Source: Bacillus sp. J37
GTDB taxonomy: Bacteria > Bacillota > Bacilli > Bacillales > Bacillaceae
Reading direction: 5' to 3'
Assembly: GCF_000518865.1 (NCBI RefSeq)
Contig: NZ_JAEK01000001.1
Span: forward strand, 124,001-188,000
DNA length: 64,000 nucleotides
This document shows, in pieces, positions 1-8,263 of the stretch; positions within the stretch are counted from its first letter, which is position 1, and every line of letters begins with the position of its first letter. The position numbers and the translations under genes were made by a program. The notes below the pieces were generated by a model, which saw only the letters and a program-made list of their open reading frames with translations, searched no databases and was not told the origin of the DNA.

Positions 1-503
1 TAAAAGAAGCATTGCCGGGCTTAGCCATAACATCTGATGTTATTGTTGGGTTTCCAGGTGAAACAGAAGAAGAATTTATGGAAACTTATAACTTCATTAA
101 AAAATACAAGTTCTCTGAGCTCCATGTATTTCCTTATTCCAAACGTACAGGAACACCTGCTGCTCGTATGGATGATCAAATAGATGAAGAAATTAAAAAT
201 AACCGTGTTCATCGATTAATTGAACTTTCAAATCAACTTGCGAAGGAATATTCTTCTCAATTTGAAAATGAAGTGTTAGAGGTTATTCCTGAAGAAAGAT
301 ATAAAGAAGAGCAAAACGAAGATTTATATGTTGGTTATACAGATAACTACTTGAAGGTTGTATTACCTGCAAATGAAGAAATGGTTGGGAAAATTGTTAA
401 AGTGAAAATTACAAAAGCCGGGTATCCCTACAATGAGGGGCAGTTTGTAAAAGTAATGGAAGACATTCATAAACCAACTGAAGAAGTTCGATTAACATCA
501 TGA
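1..503 (+). CDS. mtaB: tRNA threonylcarbamoyladenosine methylthiotransferase MtaB, C-terminal part (5' truncated)
   Basis: The reading frame is open from the window edge, so only about the last 166 residues are present. The family uses a radical-SAM and iron-sulfur mechanism to convert t6A37 of tRNA to ms2t6A37. Visible here are the end of the radical-SAM barrel (SDVIVGFPGETEEEF, conserved in methylthiotransferases) and a C-terminal TRAM-like RNA-binding region (roughly the last 60 residues). The cluster-binding N-terminus lies outside the window. Followed by deoC and, further on, rpsU and yqeY, it matches the yqeV (mtaB) locus of Bacillus; MiaB is the alternative paralogue but has a different genomic neighbourhood. 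Confidence 0.9.
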   Translation, partial: KEALPGLAITSDVIVGFPGETEEEFMETYNFIKKYKFSELHVFPYSKRTGTPAARMDDQIDEEIKNNRVHRLIELSNQLAKEYSSQFENEVLEVIPEERYKEEQNEDLYVGYTDNYLKVVLPANEEMVGKIVKVKITKAGYPYNEGQFVKVMEDIHKPTEEVRLTS

Positions 504-512
504 TTTCAAACA

Positions 513-541
513 GGGTCAGCATAAAAAGTGCTGGCCCTTTT
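513..541 (+). terminator. Rho-independent terminator of mtaB
   Basis: A 9-bp stem (GGGTCAGCA pairing with TGCTGGCCC, one G-U pair) around a 7-nt loop is followed by a T run. It lies 10 bases after the mtaB stop. Confidence 0.8.
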
Positions 542-668
542 GAATTATATAATGATAATGTGATAAAAAGCAGTGATGGAGTACAAATTAATTTTGTACT
601 CGTTTTTATACAGAATAAATGTTAAGATGTAAGAGGTCGGACAACTATTAATAAGGAGACGATACATA

Positions 669-1337
669 ATGTCTAAAATAGCGAATATGATTGACCATAC
701 AGCCTTGAAAGCAGATACAACCAGAGATGTTATTGAAAAGCTTTGTCAGGAAGCAACTGAGTACCAATTTGCATCCGTTTGCGTAAACCCTACATGGGTT
801 GATACAGCTGCTCAGTTACTTAAGAATTCAGAAGTTAAGGTTTGCACAGTAATTGGATTTCCACTGGGGGCAAACACACCTGAAACAAAAGCGTTTGAAA
901 CGAAGGATGCCATTGAAAAAGGTGCAACAGAAGTGGATATGGTCATTAATATCGGAGCACTAAAAGATAAAAACGATGATCTTATTCTAAAAGACATAAA
1001 GGCAGTTGTTGACGCTGCAAATGGGAAAGCGTTAACGAAGGTTATTATCGAAACTAGTTTGCTTACTGAAGAAGAAAAAGTTAGAGCTTGTGAACTTTCT
1101 GTAAAAGCAGGAGCAGACTTTGTGAAAACTTCTACAGGCTTTTCAACAGGAGGCGCTACTGTAGAGGATATTTCGCTTATGAGAAAAACAGTAGGTCCTA
1201 CAATAGGTGTAAAGGCTTCAGGGGGAGTTAGAGATACAGAAGGTGCAGAGGCACTTATAAAAGCTGGTGCAACACGAATAGGAGCAAGCTCTGGAGTAGC
1301 CATTATAAAAGGAGAAGCCTCAACATCAGATTACTAA
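669..1337 (+). CDS. deoC: Deoxyribose-phosphate aldolase
   Basis: Class I aldolase that cleaves 2-deoxy-D-ribose 5-phosphate to glyceraldehyde 3-phosphate and acetaldehyde in deoxynucleoside catabolism. The 222-residue length is normal for the family. The Schiff-base lysine is K153 in FVKTSTGF. The other catalytic residues expected from the family are D90 (in EVDMVINIG) and K182 (in GVKASGG), so the enzyme should be active. AAGGAG sits about 8 bases before the ATG. In B. subtilis the deoC orthologue is in a nucleoside operon with nupC and pdp; here it stands alone between mtaB and rpsU, an arrangement I recall from other Bacillaceae. Confidence 0.95.
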   Translation: MSKIANMIDHTALKADTTRDVIEKLCQEATEYQFASVCVNPTWVDTAAQLLKNSEVKVCTVIGFPLGANTPETKAFETKDAIEKGATEVDMVINIGALKDKNDDLILKDIKAVVDAANGKALTKVIIETSLLTEEEKVRACELSVKAGADFVKTSTGFSTGGATVEDISLMRKTVGPTIGVKASGGVRDTEGAEALIKAGATRIGASSGVAIIKGEASTSDY

Positions 1338-1350
1338 TTTAAATCTGATG
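1324..1350 (+). other. Inverted repeat spanning the deoC stop codon
   Basis: CATCAGATT and AATCTGATG form a perfect 9-bp stem with a 9-base loop that contains the deoC stop codon. No T run follows, so it is at best a weak terminator or an mRNA 3'-end stabiliser. Confidence 0.5.
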
Positions 1351-1448
1351 ACATCTGGTCAATTGGTACAATCAAACAATTTTAATCTGCATAAAATAAA
1401 CTTAACATTTAAACTTATTCATAAACCAAGATCTTTTTATGATATGAG

Positions 1449-1477
1449 TTGACCTGTATTATTCATTATATTATAAT
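1449..1477 (+). promoter_or_regulatory. Sigma-A promoter for rpsU-yqeY
   Basis: TTGACC, a 17-base spacer and a perfect TATAAT lie about 80 bases upstream of the rpsU start. This is one of the best vegetative promoter matches in the window. Confidence 0.75.
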
Positions 1478-1555
1478 GTCAAAGTACATGTTTATCTATA
1501 GACATGTTTTATTTACAAGATGTCGATTGGTTGTATTCGGAGGGAGGGAAAGAGA

Positions 1556-1729
1556 ATGTCAAAAACGGTCGTTCGTAAAAACGAGTCGCTTGAAGATGCT
1601 CTTCGTCGTTTCAAACGTACTGTATCAAAAAGTGGTACAATACAAGAAGCTAGAAAGCGCGAATTCTATGAAAAGCCTAGCGTAAAGCGTAAGAAAAAGT
1701 CTGAAGCAGCTAGAAAGCGCAAATTCTAA
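1556..1729 (+). CDS. rpsU: 30S ribosomal protein S21
   Basis: A 57-residue, very basic protein of the bS21 family, part of the small-subunit platform near the 16S 3' end. The start is set by the AGGGAGGGAAAGAGA ribosome binding site and gives [14 protein letters not shown], the usual N-terminus; an in-frame start 36 bases upstream lacks a Shine-Dalgarno sequence. The tail is rich in lysine and arginine and repeats a short segment (EARKREF and later AARKRKF). It is co-transcribed with yqeY 14 bases downstream, the standard Bacillus arrangement. Confidence 0.97.
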   Translation: MSKTVVRKNESLEDALRRFKRTVSKSGTIQEARKREFYEKPSVKRKKKSEAARKRKF

Positions 1730-1743
1730 AAGAGGGTGTACGT

Positions 1744-2190
1744 ATGAGTCTTCTTGATCGGTTGAATCAAGACATGAAACAAGCGATGAAAAACAAAGAA
1801 AAAGACAAATTAGTTGTTATTCGTATGGTCAAGGCTGCTTTACAAAATGAAGCAATTAAACTTGGCAATAACGAATTGTCTGCGGAAGAAGAATTGACGG
1901 TTCTTTCTCGCGAGCTTAAACAACGAAAAGACTCCCTCCAGGAATTCAAAAATGCTGATCGTTTGGACTTAGTTGAAAAAACACAAGCAGAAATCGATAT
2001 ACTTGTCGATTATATGCCTGAGCAGCTTTCCGAGGAAGAAGTTTCTGAAATTGTAAAACAGACTATTTCAGAAGTGAATGCTACTTCTAAAGCCGATATG
2101 GGGAAAGTCATGGGAGCACTTATGCCCAAAGTAAAAGGTAAAGCAGACGGAAGTCTTGTTAATAAGCTTGTGCAACAACAGCTATCATAA
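1744..2190 (+). CDS. yqeY: GatB/YqeY domain protein YqeY
   Basis: A 148-residue protein corresponding to the stand-alone form of the C-terminal YqeY domain of the GatB amidotransferase subunit, a helical domain associated with tRNA binding. The exact role is not established; it is mostly annotated as a putative tRNA amidase-like protein. The sequence is helical, charged and free of membrane segments. It follows rpsU within the same transcript and ends just before a strong terminator, so rpsU-yqeY forms a two-gene unit. Confidence 0.92.
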   Translation: MSLLDRLNQDMKQAMKNKEKDKLVVIRMVKAALQNEAIKLGNNELSAEEELTVLSRELKQRKDSLQEFKNADRLDLVEKTQAEIDILVDYMPEQLSEEEVSEIVKQTISEVNATSKADMGKVMGALMPKVKGKADGSLVNKLVQQQLS

Positions 2191-2197
2191 ATGAGTA

Positions 2198-2227
2198 AAA
2201 ACACCTTGCCTTAGCAAGGTGTTTTTA
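2198..2227 (+). terminator. Terminator of rpsU-yqeY
   Basis: ACACCTTGC and GCAAGGTGT form a 9-bp perfect stem with a 4-base loop and a T run, flanked by an A run on the 5' side. Confidence 0.88.
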
Positions 2228-2314
2228 CTATCTACAAAAGTACTTTTATTTTAAGACATACTAATATAAGAAAAAGACTAATAAGAAGTGGGATAACGTA
2301 TACATAAAATAAAA

Positions 2315-2340
2315 TGAAACCTTTTGCACTTACATTCGTA
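2315..2340 (+). promoter_or_regulatory. Sigma-W-type ECF promoter for yqeZ-floA-yqfB
   Basis: TGAAAC, a 16-base spacer and CGTA match the sigma-W consensus exactly. In B. subtilis the yqeZ-yqfA-yqfB operon belongs to the sigma-W cell-envelope-stress regulon, so motif and downstream genes agree. The leader to the yqeZ start is about 115 bases. Confidence 0.75.
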
Positions 2341-2462
2341 TTACTATTATCTGATTAAGCTTTAGATTTTCAGTGTTCAATTAGGGCTTTTTAGAGCTTG
2401 AGACAAAAAGCAATATGCGTCTGGTCCAACCATGAACGATTAAAGTGAAAGGAGGGAAATAA

Positions 2463-3785
2463 GTGAAAAAGCAGTTTTTTCTATTTTTGATTGCTTTTGC
2501 TTTTTTGCTAAGTTTTTATCAAGGGTATCAGGCAATAGCTAAAGCTGATTCGACTCAAAAAGTGTATGTCATTCCTGTCGAAGAAACTGTTGAAAAAGGA
2601 CTTTCTCAATATATAAAAAGAAATATTAATGAAGCACAAACACAAAAAGTGGATCACATTGTCCTGGAAATTGATACTCTTGGTGGAGCAGTTGACGGAG
2701 CCATGGAAATTTCAGATACTCTTCGTTCAAGTGAAATTCCAATAACAGCTTATATAAATAGACGTGCTATATCTGCAGGAGCTTATATTGCATTAAATGC
2801 TGATCAAATTTATATGGCGCCAGGAAGTCAAATGGGGTCTGCAGCAATTATCACAGGTGATGGGAATGCAGCTGATGATAAAGCACAATCTTTGTGGCTG
2901 TCTGAAATGCGGGAATCTGCAGAACGAAATGGCCGTGATCCTAAATTTGCTTTAGCTATGGCCGATAAAGATGTAGATATTCCTAAATATGGTGCCGGCA
3001 AGGGTGATTTGTTAACACTTGAAACAAAGCAGGCATTAGAAGTTGGCTATTCAGAAGGAACTGCTGCCAGCTTAGAAGACTTGTTAACTCAACTTGACCT
3101 TGAGGGTGCAACAGTCTTAAAAGCTGAGGAAAGCCTTGCAGAGAAAATAGCCCGGTTTATTACAAACCCTGTTGTTGTTCCAATTCTTTTATCTATAGGC
3201 AGCCTAGGGTTAGTTGTGGAGCTTTATTCACCGGGATTTGGGGTTCCTGGGTTTATGGGGCTTTCTGCATTGCTTTTATTCTTTTACGGACACCTAGTAG
3301 CAGGTCTGGCAGGGATGGAAGCCATTATACTCTTTATATTAGGGGTTATTTTCTTAATAGCTGAATTATTCGTTCCTGGCGGGATATTAGGTATACTAGG
3401 ATTTGCTAGCGTTATTGGAAGTTTGTATGTTGCGTCAGGGAATTTCGTTCATATGACGATATCATTATTGATTTCTTTTGCTGTAGCATCTGCAGCATCT
3501 ATTCTATTAGTAAAGGTGTTTGGAAAGCGTATGAATATCTTTAAAAAGCTAATATTGCGTGACTCAACAAATACCGAAAACGGGTATGTGTCAAATGTTT
3601 CCAGACGTGAATTGGTTGGAGCAGAAGGTATTGCCTTAACAACATTAAGACCTTCTGGGACAGCGGTTATTAATGATGAACGGCTGGACGTCGTAACTGA
3701 AGGCGGGTATATTATAAAGGGTCAAAAGGTTAAAGTTATTAAAGTTGAAGGCTCACGTATTGTTGTGAGAGAGTTAAATGATTAA
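2463..3785 (+). CDS. yqeZ: Long NfeD-family membrane serine protease homologue YqeZ
   Basis: A 440-residue protein with a GTG start behind AGGAGGG. An N-terminal signal or anchor (about 1-28) is followed by a ClpP/SppA-like protease domain (about 30-215), several membrane helices (about 236-355) and a C-terminal OB-fold NfeD domain (about 375-440). The nucleophile serine is S104 in [10 protein letters not shown]140 is a candidate for the partner lysine of the Ser-Lys dyad known from archaeal NfeD homologues. Long NfeD proteins are encoded with flotillins or stomatins and are thought to work with them in membrane organisation. Here the flotillin gene follows after 29 bases. Confidence 0.92.
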   Translation: MKKQFFLFLIAFAFLLSFYQGYQAIAKADSTQKVYVIPVEETVEKGLSQYIKRNINEAQTQKVDHIVLEIDTLGGAVDGAMEISDTLRSSEIPITAYINRRAISAGAYIALNADQIYMAPGSQMGSAAIITGDGNAADDKAQSLWLSEMRESAERNGRDPKFALAMADKDVDIPKYGAGKGDLLTLETKQALEVGYSEGTAASLEDLLTQLDLEGATVLKAEESLAEKIARFITNPVVVPILLSIGSLGLVVELYSPGFGVPGFMGLSALLLFFYGHLVAGLAGMEAIILFILGVIFLIAELFVPGGILGILGFASVIGSLYVASGNFVHMTISLLISFAVASAASILLVKVFGKRMNIFKKLILRDSTNTENGYVSNVSRRELVGAEGIALTTLRPSGTAVINDERLDVVTEGGYIIKGQKVKVIKVEGSRIVVRELND

Positions 3786-3814
3786 ATATTTATGAAAATA
3801 GGAGGAATATCACA

Positions 3815-4807
3815 ATGGATCCATCTGGTATCTTATTAATTGGACTCGTTATTTTAGGTTTAATCTTTTTGGGTGTTTTCTTTACGTTTGTGCCAATCGC
3901 ACTGTGGATTTCTGCGTTAGCTGCAGGTGTAAGAGTCAGTATTTTCACTCTAATCGGGATGAGATTACGTCGAGTTATCCCAAGCAGAGTAGTTAATCCT
4001 TTAATTAAGGCACATAAGGCAGGGCTTGGCGTTACGACAAATCAACTAGAAAGCCACTATTTAGCGGGAGGAAATGTAGACCGTGTTGTAAATGCGCTAA
4101 TAGCAGCAGAAAGAGCAAATATTGATTTAACATTTGAACGTGCGGCAGCAATCGATTTAGCTGGACGTGACGTGTTAGAAGCTGTACAAATGAGTGTTAA
4201 CCCTAAAGTTATAGAAACTCCGTTTATTTCCGGTGTAGCAATGGATGGTATTGAAGTTAAAGCAAAAGCAAGAATTACTGTTAGAGCTAATATAGATCGT
4301 CTGGTCGGTGGAGCAGGGGAAGATACCATTATTGCTCGTGTTGGTGAAGGGATCGTTAGTACGATCGGTTCTCAAAGAGACCATAAGAAAGTTCTAGAAA
4401 ACCCTGATATGATATCACAAACAGTATTAGGTAAAGGACTAGATTCAGGTACTGCCTTTGAAATTCTCTCGATTGATATTGCGGATGTTGATATCGGTAA
4501 GAATATCGGTGCTGAATTACAAACAGAGCAGGCTGAGGCAGATAAGAAAATTGCACAGGCAAAAGCTGAGGAAAGAAGAGCGATGGCTGTAGCACAGGAA
4601 CAAGAAATGCTTGCTCGTGTGCAAGAGATGAAAGCAAAAGTTGTGGAAGCAGAAGCGCAGGTTCCGCTTGCTATGTCTGAGGCATTACGTTCAGGGAATA
4701 TTGGTGTGATGGATTATATGAACATCAAAAATATTTCAGCTGATACTGAAATGAGAGATTCAATTGGAAAAACAAATAATGATCAAAGTGATCCTGAGCA
4801 ATATTAA
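3815..4807 (+). CDS. floA: Flotillin-like protein FloA
   Basis: A 330-residue SPFH-domain protein that organises membrane microdomains (lipid rafts). A hydrophobic N-terminal hairpin (about 5-45) anchors it on the cytoplasmic face. The SPFH/band-7 region follows, then an alanine- and glutamate-rich coiled coil (about 230-290, including [19 protein letters not shown]) typical of flotillin oligomerisation. The length matches B. subtilis YqfA/FloA. It is the second gene of the sigma-W-type operon. Confidence 0.96.
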   Translation: MDPSGILLIGLVILGLIFLGVFFTFVPIALWISALAAGVRVSIFTLIGMRLRRVIPSRVVNPLIKAHKAGLGVTTNQLESHYLAGGNVDRVVNALIAAERANIDLTFERAAAIDLAGRDVLEAVQMSVNPKVIETPFISGVAMDGIEVKAKARITVRANIDRLVGGAGEDTIIARVGEGIVSTIGSQRDHKKVLENPDMISQTVLGKGLDSGTAFEILSIDIADVDIGKNIGAELQTEQAEADKKIAQAKAEERRAMAVAQEQEMLARVQEMKAKVVEAEAQVPLAMSEALRSGNIGVMDYMNIKNISADTEMRDSIGKTNNDQSDPEQY

Positions 4808-4876
4808 TATTTGTAAATAATAAGGGGATGAAAGATTGGGCTTCATTCCCTTTCCTCACAAAAGGAGGGAGAAAAC

Positions 4877-5371
4877 ATGGATATTACAGATATCATTTCC
4901 AATCCAATCGTATGGGCATTTCTTGTATGGTTGTTTTCAAGACTCTTTACTAATAAAAATAATCAAGAGGAAAACAAGCCAAAAGTACCTAGTCAGCCCA
5001 AAAACCAGCAAGAACCTAGGCAAAACCCTAGACCAACTGCAAGGCCGGTACCTAAACCTGTCATGACAACTATTGAATCTAAACAAAGAAACGAAAGAAG
5101 TAAGCCGCCTCTTCAAACGGTACAAGAGGCATATGAGAAGATGAAGCAGCGTACTTCAGAAAATGAGATAGAGGTAAGGGTTGTAAAAGAACAACCTAAA
5201 CCAAAGTCAGTCATGCCTCAGGAACGAACACTTTCAGTTAATCGGAATGTTCGTCAAAATCATCTTGTTATCGATCAAAATAAGGCAGCCCAAGGTGTTA
5301 TTTGGAGTGAAATATTAGGTCCGCCCCGTGCAAAAAATCCACATTATACAAAAACGAGAAGACATTCGTAA
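4877..5371 (+). CDS. yqfB: YqfB-like membrane-anchored protein
   Basis: A 164-residue protein with a short N-terminal hydrophobic segment (about residues 8-24) followed by a long hydrophilic, proline-, lysine- and glutamine-rich low-complexity region (about 30-75) and a basic C-terminus. No enzymatic motif is visible. Its place directly after floA matches yqfB of the B. subtilis sigma-W operon. AAAGGAGGG precedes the ATG. The low-complexity middle is expected to diverge quickly, so identity rests on position and architecture more than on sequence. Confidence 0.7.
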   Translation: MDITDIISNPIVWAFLVWLFSRLFTNKNNQEENKPKVPSQPKNQQEPRQNPRPTARPVPKPVMTTIESKQRNERSKPPLQTVQEAYEKMKQRTSENEIEVRVVKEQPKPKSVMPQERTLSVNRNVRQNHLVIDQNKAAQGVIWSEILGPPRAKNPHYTKTRRHS

Positions 5372-5408
5372 CTTATCAAATAATCTGTTATAAGACTTCA
5401 TTTTCTCT

Positions 5409-5416
5409 CATACATA
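5409..5416 (+). promoter_or_regulatory. Possible sigma-E -10 element of yqfC-yqfD
   Basis: CATACATA resembles the sigma-E -10 element (CATACAnT) and lies about 25 bases before the yqfC start. The corresponding -35 region (GTTATA, near 5386) is a poor match, so this is tentative. Confidence 0.3.
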
Positions 5417-5440
5417 TGAGATGAAAGGGGGTCTTTTTTT

Positions 5441-5728
5441 ATGGCAAAAAAATGGCGCCAGCAACTTACACGATGGATCACTAACACAATCGAACTACCG
5501 CCGGATGTCATGATGGATCTTCCTAGAATTACGATGGTTGGACAGCTTCATATTTACATAGAAAATCATCGTGGACTCCTGAAATTTACTGATACTGAGC
5601 TTCGCCTATTACTCAAGCAGGGACAATTATTAATTAAAGGCGAGGCCTTTGTCATAAAGACGATCCTACCGGAAGAAATTTTATTAGAAGGAAAAATCGT
5701 TCAAGTTTTATATCTCGATGAAACATAA
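5441..5728 (+). CDS. yqfC: Sporulation protein YqfC
   Basis: A 95-residue protein of the YqfC family, conserved in endospore formers and expressed in the mother cell under sigma-E in B. subtilis. It is small, without membrane segments, and probably beta-rich (LHIYIENHRGLLKFTDTELR region). The function is unknown. AAAGGGGGT lies about 8 bases before the ATG. It is followed by yqfD as in most spore formers, but the gap of about 150 bases holds a perfect inverted repeat. Confidence 0.9.
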   Translation: MAKKWRQQLTRWITNTIELPPDVMMDLPRITMVGQLHIYIENHRGLLKFTDTELRLLLKQGQLLIKGEAFVIKTILPEEILLEGKIVQVLYLDET

Positions 5729-5791
5729 TTTCTTTTTTGTTAAATGTACTCAGGATAAATACCAAAAAGGATCTGGGACATGATCTCTGGC

Positions 5792-5827
5792 GTCTGCTGT
5801 GGATCATCTGAGAGAAACACAGCAGAC
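5792..5827 (+). repeat. Perfect 10-bp inverted repeat between yqfC and yqfD
   Basis: GTCTGCTGTG and CACAGCAGAC flank a 16-base loop. There is no T run, so it is not an ordinary terminator. Part of it (GAGAGAAACACAGCAGACAA) is similar to a segment of the structured element upstream of glyQ (GAGAGAAACATAGAAGATAA, near 14131). Confidence 0.7.
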
Positions 5828-5876
5828 AAAATGAATAGAGCTTTTAAGTGTAATGTGGTTTACAAGGGGGAGAAGG

Positions 5877-7064
5877 ATGAAAAATCAATGGACTAGTTAT
5901 CTATTTGGTGTTGTAAAAGTCAATATTGAGGGAAGAGGAACAGAAAGGTTTTTAAATGACTGTATGAGGGAAAGTATCGTTATTTGGAAAGTAAAGCGCA
6001 GCAAAAATAATAGCTTAAGTTTTTTTATTCGCCTCCAAGATGTACATGCCCTTCGTTCAGTTGTTAGAAAAAATGAATGTAAATGCCGGTTTGAAAGGAG
6101 AGCAGGTTTTCCTTTCCTAATAAGGAAGTCTTGGAAAAACAGTGGATTTGTGCTCGGTTTATTGGCATTTTTAGTTGTTATATTTGTTTTATCAAACATG
6201 ATTTGGGGAATTAAGGTTGAGGGTGCATCACCGGAAACAGAACATATTATAAAAAAAGAATTAGCAAGAATTGGAGTGAAAACAGGTAAGCTTCAATTTT
6301 TCGTTGAGAATCCGGATGATATACAAAAATCCTTAACAGATAATATTGAGCAAATTACATGGGTTGGAGTTGAACTGATGGGAACAACCTATCATTTAAA
6401 AGTTGTAGAAAAAAATCAACCTGAAGAAGAAGAGCTTGTAAGTCCAAGAAACATTGTCGCTGAAAAAGAAGCAGTTATTAAAAAAATGTTTGTCGAGCAG
6501 GGGCAGCCATTAACTACATTAAATGAACATGTAACAAAAGGACAAGTTTTAGTTTCTGGTCTGATCGGTAAGGAAGAGGACCAAAAGAAAGTTCCAGCAA
6601 AAGCTGAAATTTATGGTGAGACATGGTATAAAACAACAATTACAATTCCTCTAAATACGACTTTTCAAGTATTAACTGGGGATACTAAAGATAAGCATTT
6701 TCTTCAAATAGGCAATTTTAGGATTCCAATATGGGGATTTGGAAAAAACACGTATAAAACGTTTGAAGTGGAAGATGATGTTTATCACCTGAAGTTTTTG
6801 AATTTTACATTGCCGATTGCATATGCAAATGAAACCTACCTTGAAAAAGAAGAAGTTACGAGGAAGTATACTGTTGAACAAGCCAAGGAGGCTGCATTAG
6901 ATCGTGGGCGAAAGGATATAGAGGGAAATTTAGATGATAAAGAGAAGGTAACTGGAGAAAAAGTTTTGCACCAAACGAATGAGAATGGTAAAGTTAGGTT
7001 AACCGTATTATATCAAGCAATTGAAAATATTGTGAAAACCACACCAATTGTTCAGGGAGACTAA
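5877..7064 (+). CDS. yqfD: Sporulation protein YqfD
   Basis: A 395-residue protein of the YqfD family, needed for efficient sporulation in B. subtilis (where it is sigma-E controlled) and of unknown biochemical role. A cytoplasmic N-terminal domain of about 80 residues precedes one membrane helix (about 83-105), followed by a large extracytoplasmic region with POTRA-like repeats. The start at MKNQWTSYL is preferred because AGGGGGAG lies directly upstream; an in-frame ATG 24 bases earlier has no ribosome binding site. The phoH start follows after 3 bases. Confidence 0.9.
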   Translation: MKNQWTSYLFGVVKVNIEGRGTERFLNDCMRESIVIWKVKRSKNNSLSFFIRLQDVHALRSVVRKNECKCRFERRAGFPFLIRKSWKNSGFVLGLLAFLVVIFVLSNMIWGIKVEGASPETEHIIKKELARIGVKTGKLQFFVENPDDIQKSLTDNIEQITWVGVELMGTTYHLKVVEKNQPEEEELVSPRNIVAEKEAVIKKMFVEQGQPLTTLNEHVTKGQVLVSGLIGKEEDQKKVPAKAEIYGETWYKTTITIPLNTTFQVLTGDTKDKHFLQIGNFRIPIWGFGKNTYKTFEVEDDVYHLKFLNFTLPIAYANETYLEKEEVTRKYTVEQAKEAALDRGRKDIEGNLDDKEKVTGEKVLHQTNENGKVRLTVLYQAIENIVKTTPIVQGD

Positions 7065-7067
7065 AGA

Positions 7068-8036
7068 ATGCCAGAAGAATTAGTGACAATGAATCAGCAA
7101 GTAGAAAATCCAAATGAAGCGATAGCGCTTTTTGGAAACCATGACATTCATTTAAAAAGAATTGAAGAAGAACTAGACGTATCCATTGTAACAAGGGGAG
7201 AAGGTGTATATGTTTCAGGAAATGCTGAACATGTACAACTTGTAGATGAATTATTAAAATCCTTACTTCTCATCATCCGAAAAGGGATAAACATAAGTGA
7301 ACGCGATGTTCTTTATGCCATTAGTATGGCAAAGGAAAAAAAGTTAGATCAGTTAGAGAATCTCTATATTCAAGAAATTGCCAAAACAGCCAAAGGTAAA
7401 TCCATTCGAGTCAAAACATTGGGGCAGCGCCACTATATTTCGGCTATTCAAAATAAAGACCTTGTTTTTGGAATCGGACCTGCCGGAACTGGAAAAACTT
7501 ATTTGGCTGTTGTGATGGCAGTGAATGCTTTAAAGCTGGGGTCTGTAAAACGAATTATTTTAACACGGCCTGCAGTTGAAGCAGGGGAGAGCCTTGGGTT
7601 TTTACCCGGTGATTTAAAAGAGAAAGTAGATCCCTATCTGAGACCTTTATATGATGCTTTACATGATGTGTTAGGTATGGAACATACTCAACGCTTAATA
7701 GAACGTGGTACGATTGAAATCGCCCCGTTGGCGTATATGAGAGGTAGAACCCTCGATGATGCATTTGTTATTTTGGACGAGGCCCAAAATACGACACCTG
7801 CACAAATGAAAATGTTCCTGACACGATTGGGATTTGGATCAAAAATGGTCATAACAGGTGATATTACACAGGTGGATTTGCCAAAAGGAGTAAAATCTGG
7901 GTTGTCTGTTGCGAAAGACATTCTAACCAATGTGAGTGGCTTGTCTTTTGTTCATCTTGAACAATCTGATGTTGTTAGACACCCGCTTGTTGCCAAAATT
8001 ATTACGGCATATGAAAATTCCAAAGAAGGATCGTGA
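7068..8036 (+). CDS. phoH: PhoH-family ATPase
   Basis: A 322-residue cytoplasmic P-loop protein of the PhoH/YbeZ type. The Walker A motif GPAGTGKT is at about 137-144, with a Walker B-type VILDEAQ further on, inside a RecA-like core; the N-terminal 110 residues carry a KH-like RNA-binding region. PhoH proteins are linked to RNA metabolism and are often encoded near ybeY, as here, where ybeY lies two genes downstream. It is close-coupled to yqfD. The stop codon lies in the 5' arm of its terminator. Confidence 0.94.
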   Translation: MPEELVTMNQQVENPNEAIALFGNHDIHLKRIEEELDVSIVTRGEGVYVSGNAEHVQLVDELLKSLLLIIRKGINISERDVLYAISMAKEKKLDQLENLYIQEIAKTAKGKSIRVKTLGQRHYISAIQNKDLVFGIGPAGTGKTYLAVVMAVNALKLGSVKRIILTRPAVEAGESLGFLPGDLKEKVDPYLRPLYDALHDVLGMEHTQRLIERGTIEIAPLAYMRGRTLDDAFVILDEAQNTTPAQMKMFLTRLGFGSKMVITGDITQVDLPKGVKSGLSVAKDILTNVSGLSFVHLEQSDVVRHPLVAKIITAYENSKEGS

Positions 8037-8069
8037 CCCGATAAGTTTAAAACGGGTCACTTTCTTTTT
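8033..8069 (+). terminator. Terminator of phoH
   Basis: GTGACCCG and CGGGTCAC form an 8-bp stem around a 12-base loop followed by TTTCTTTTT. The phoH TGA lies inside the first arm. Confidence 0.82.
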
Positions 8070-8176
8070 CACAGATCGGTGTCAAAAATAACTAGAGAAC
8101 TATGTGTATTTTAGTAGTGAGTTCAAATGAAAGTGCTTGCAAAGATAGCTTTTTTTGTCATATTTTGTCTTAATAG

Positions 8177-8205
8177 TTGAACATTTTTCGATAAAATTGA
8201 ATAAT
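8177..8205 (+). promoter_or_regulatory. Candidate sigma-A promoter of pgpH
   Basis: TTGAAC and AATAAT are separated by 17 bases, ending about 60 bases before the TTG start of pgpH. Both hexamers are close but not perfect. Confidence 0.4.
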
Positions 8206-8263
8206 GGAAGAAGAACGGTAAAAAAATCCTTTCATTTGAAGGTGTTTAGAGGGTGGTGCAAAG

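Noticed and set aside
812-1303. 163-codon open frame antisense to deoC
   Set aside because: Mirrors the codon pattern of deoC, has no ribosome binding site and gives a low-complexity Ser/Phe/Pro-rich product.
1647-1728. Repeated segment in rpsU (GCTAGAAAGCGC twice) as a duplication or recombination scar
   Set aside because: It encodes the ordinary Arg/Lys-rich tail of S21, where such similarity is expected, and the protein length is normal.
4836-5066. Alternative frame overlapping the start of yqfB
   Set aside because: The yqfB frame has AAAGGAGGG and the expected operon position; this frame has only a weak site and ends inside it.
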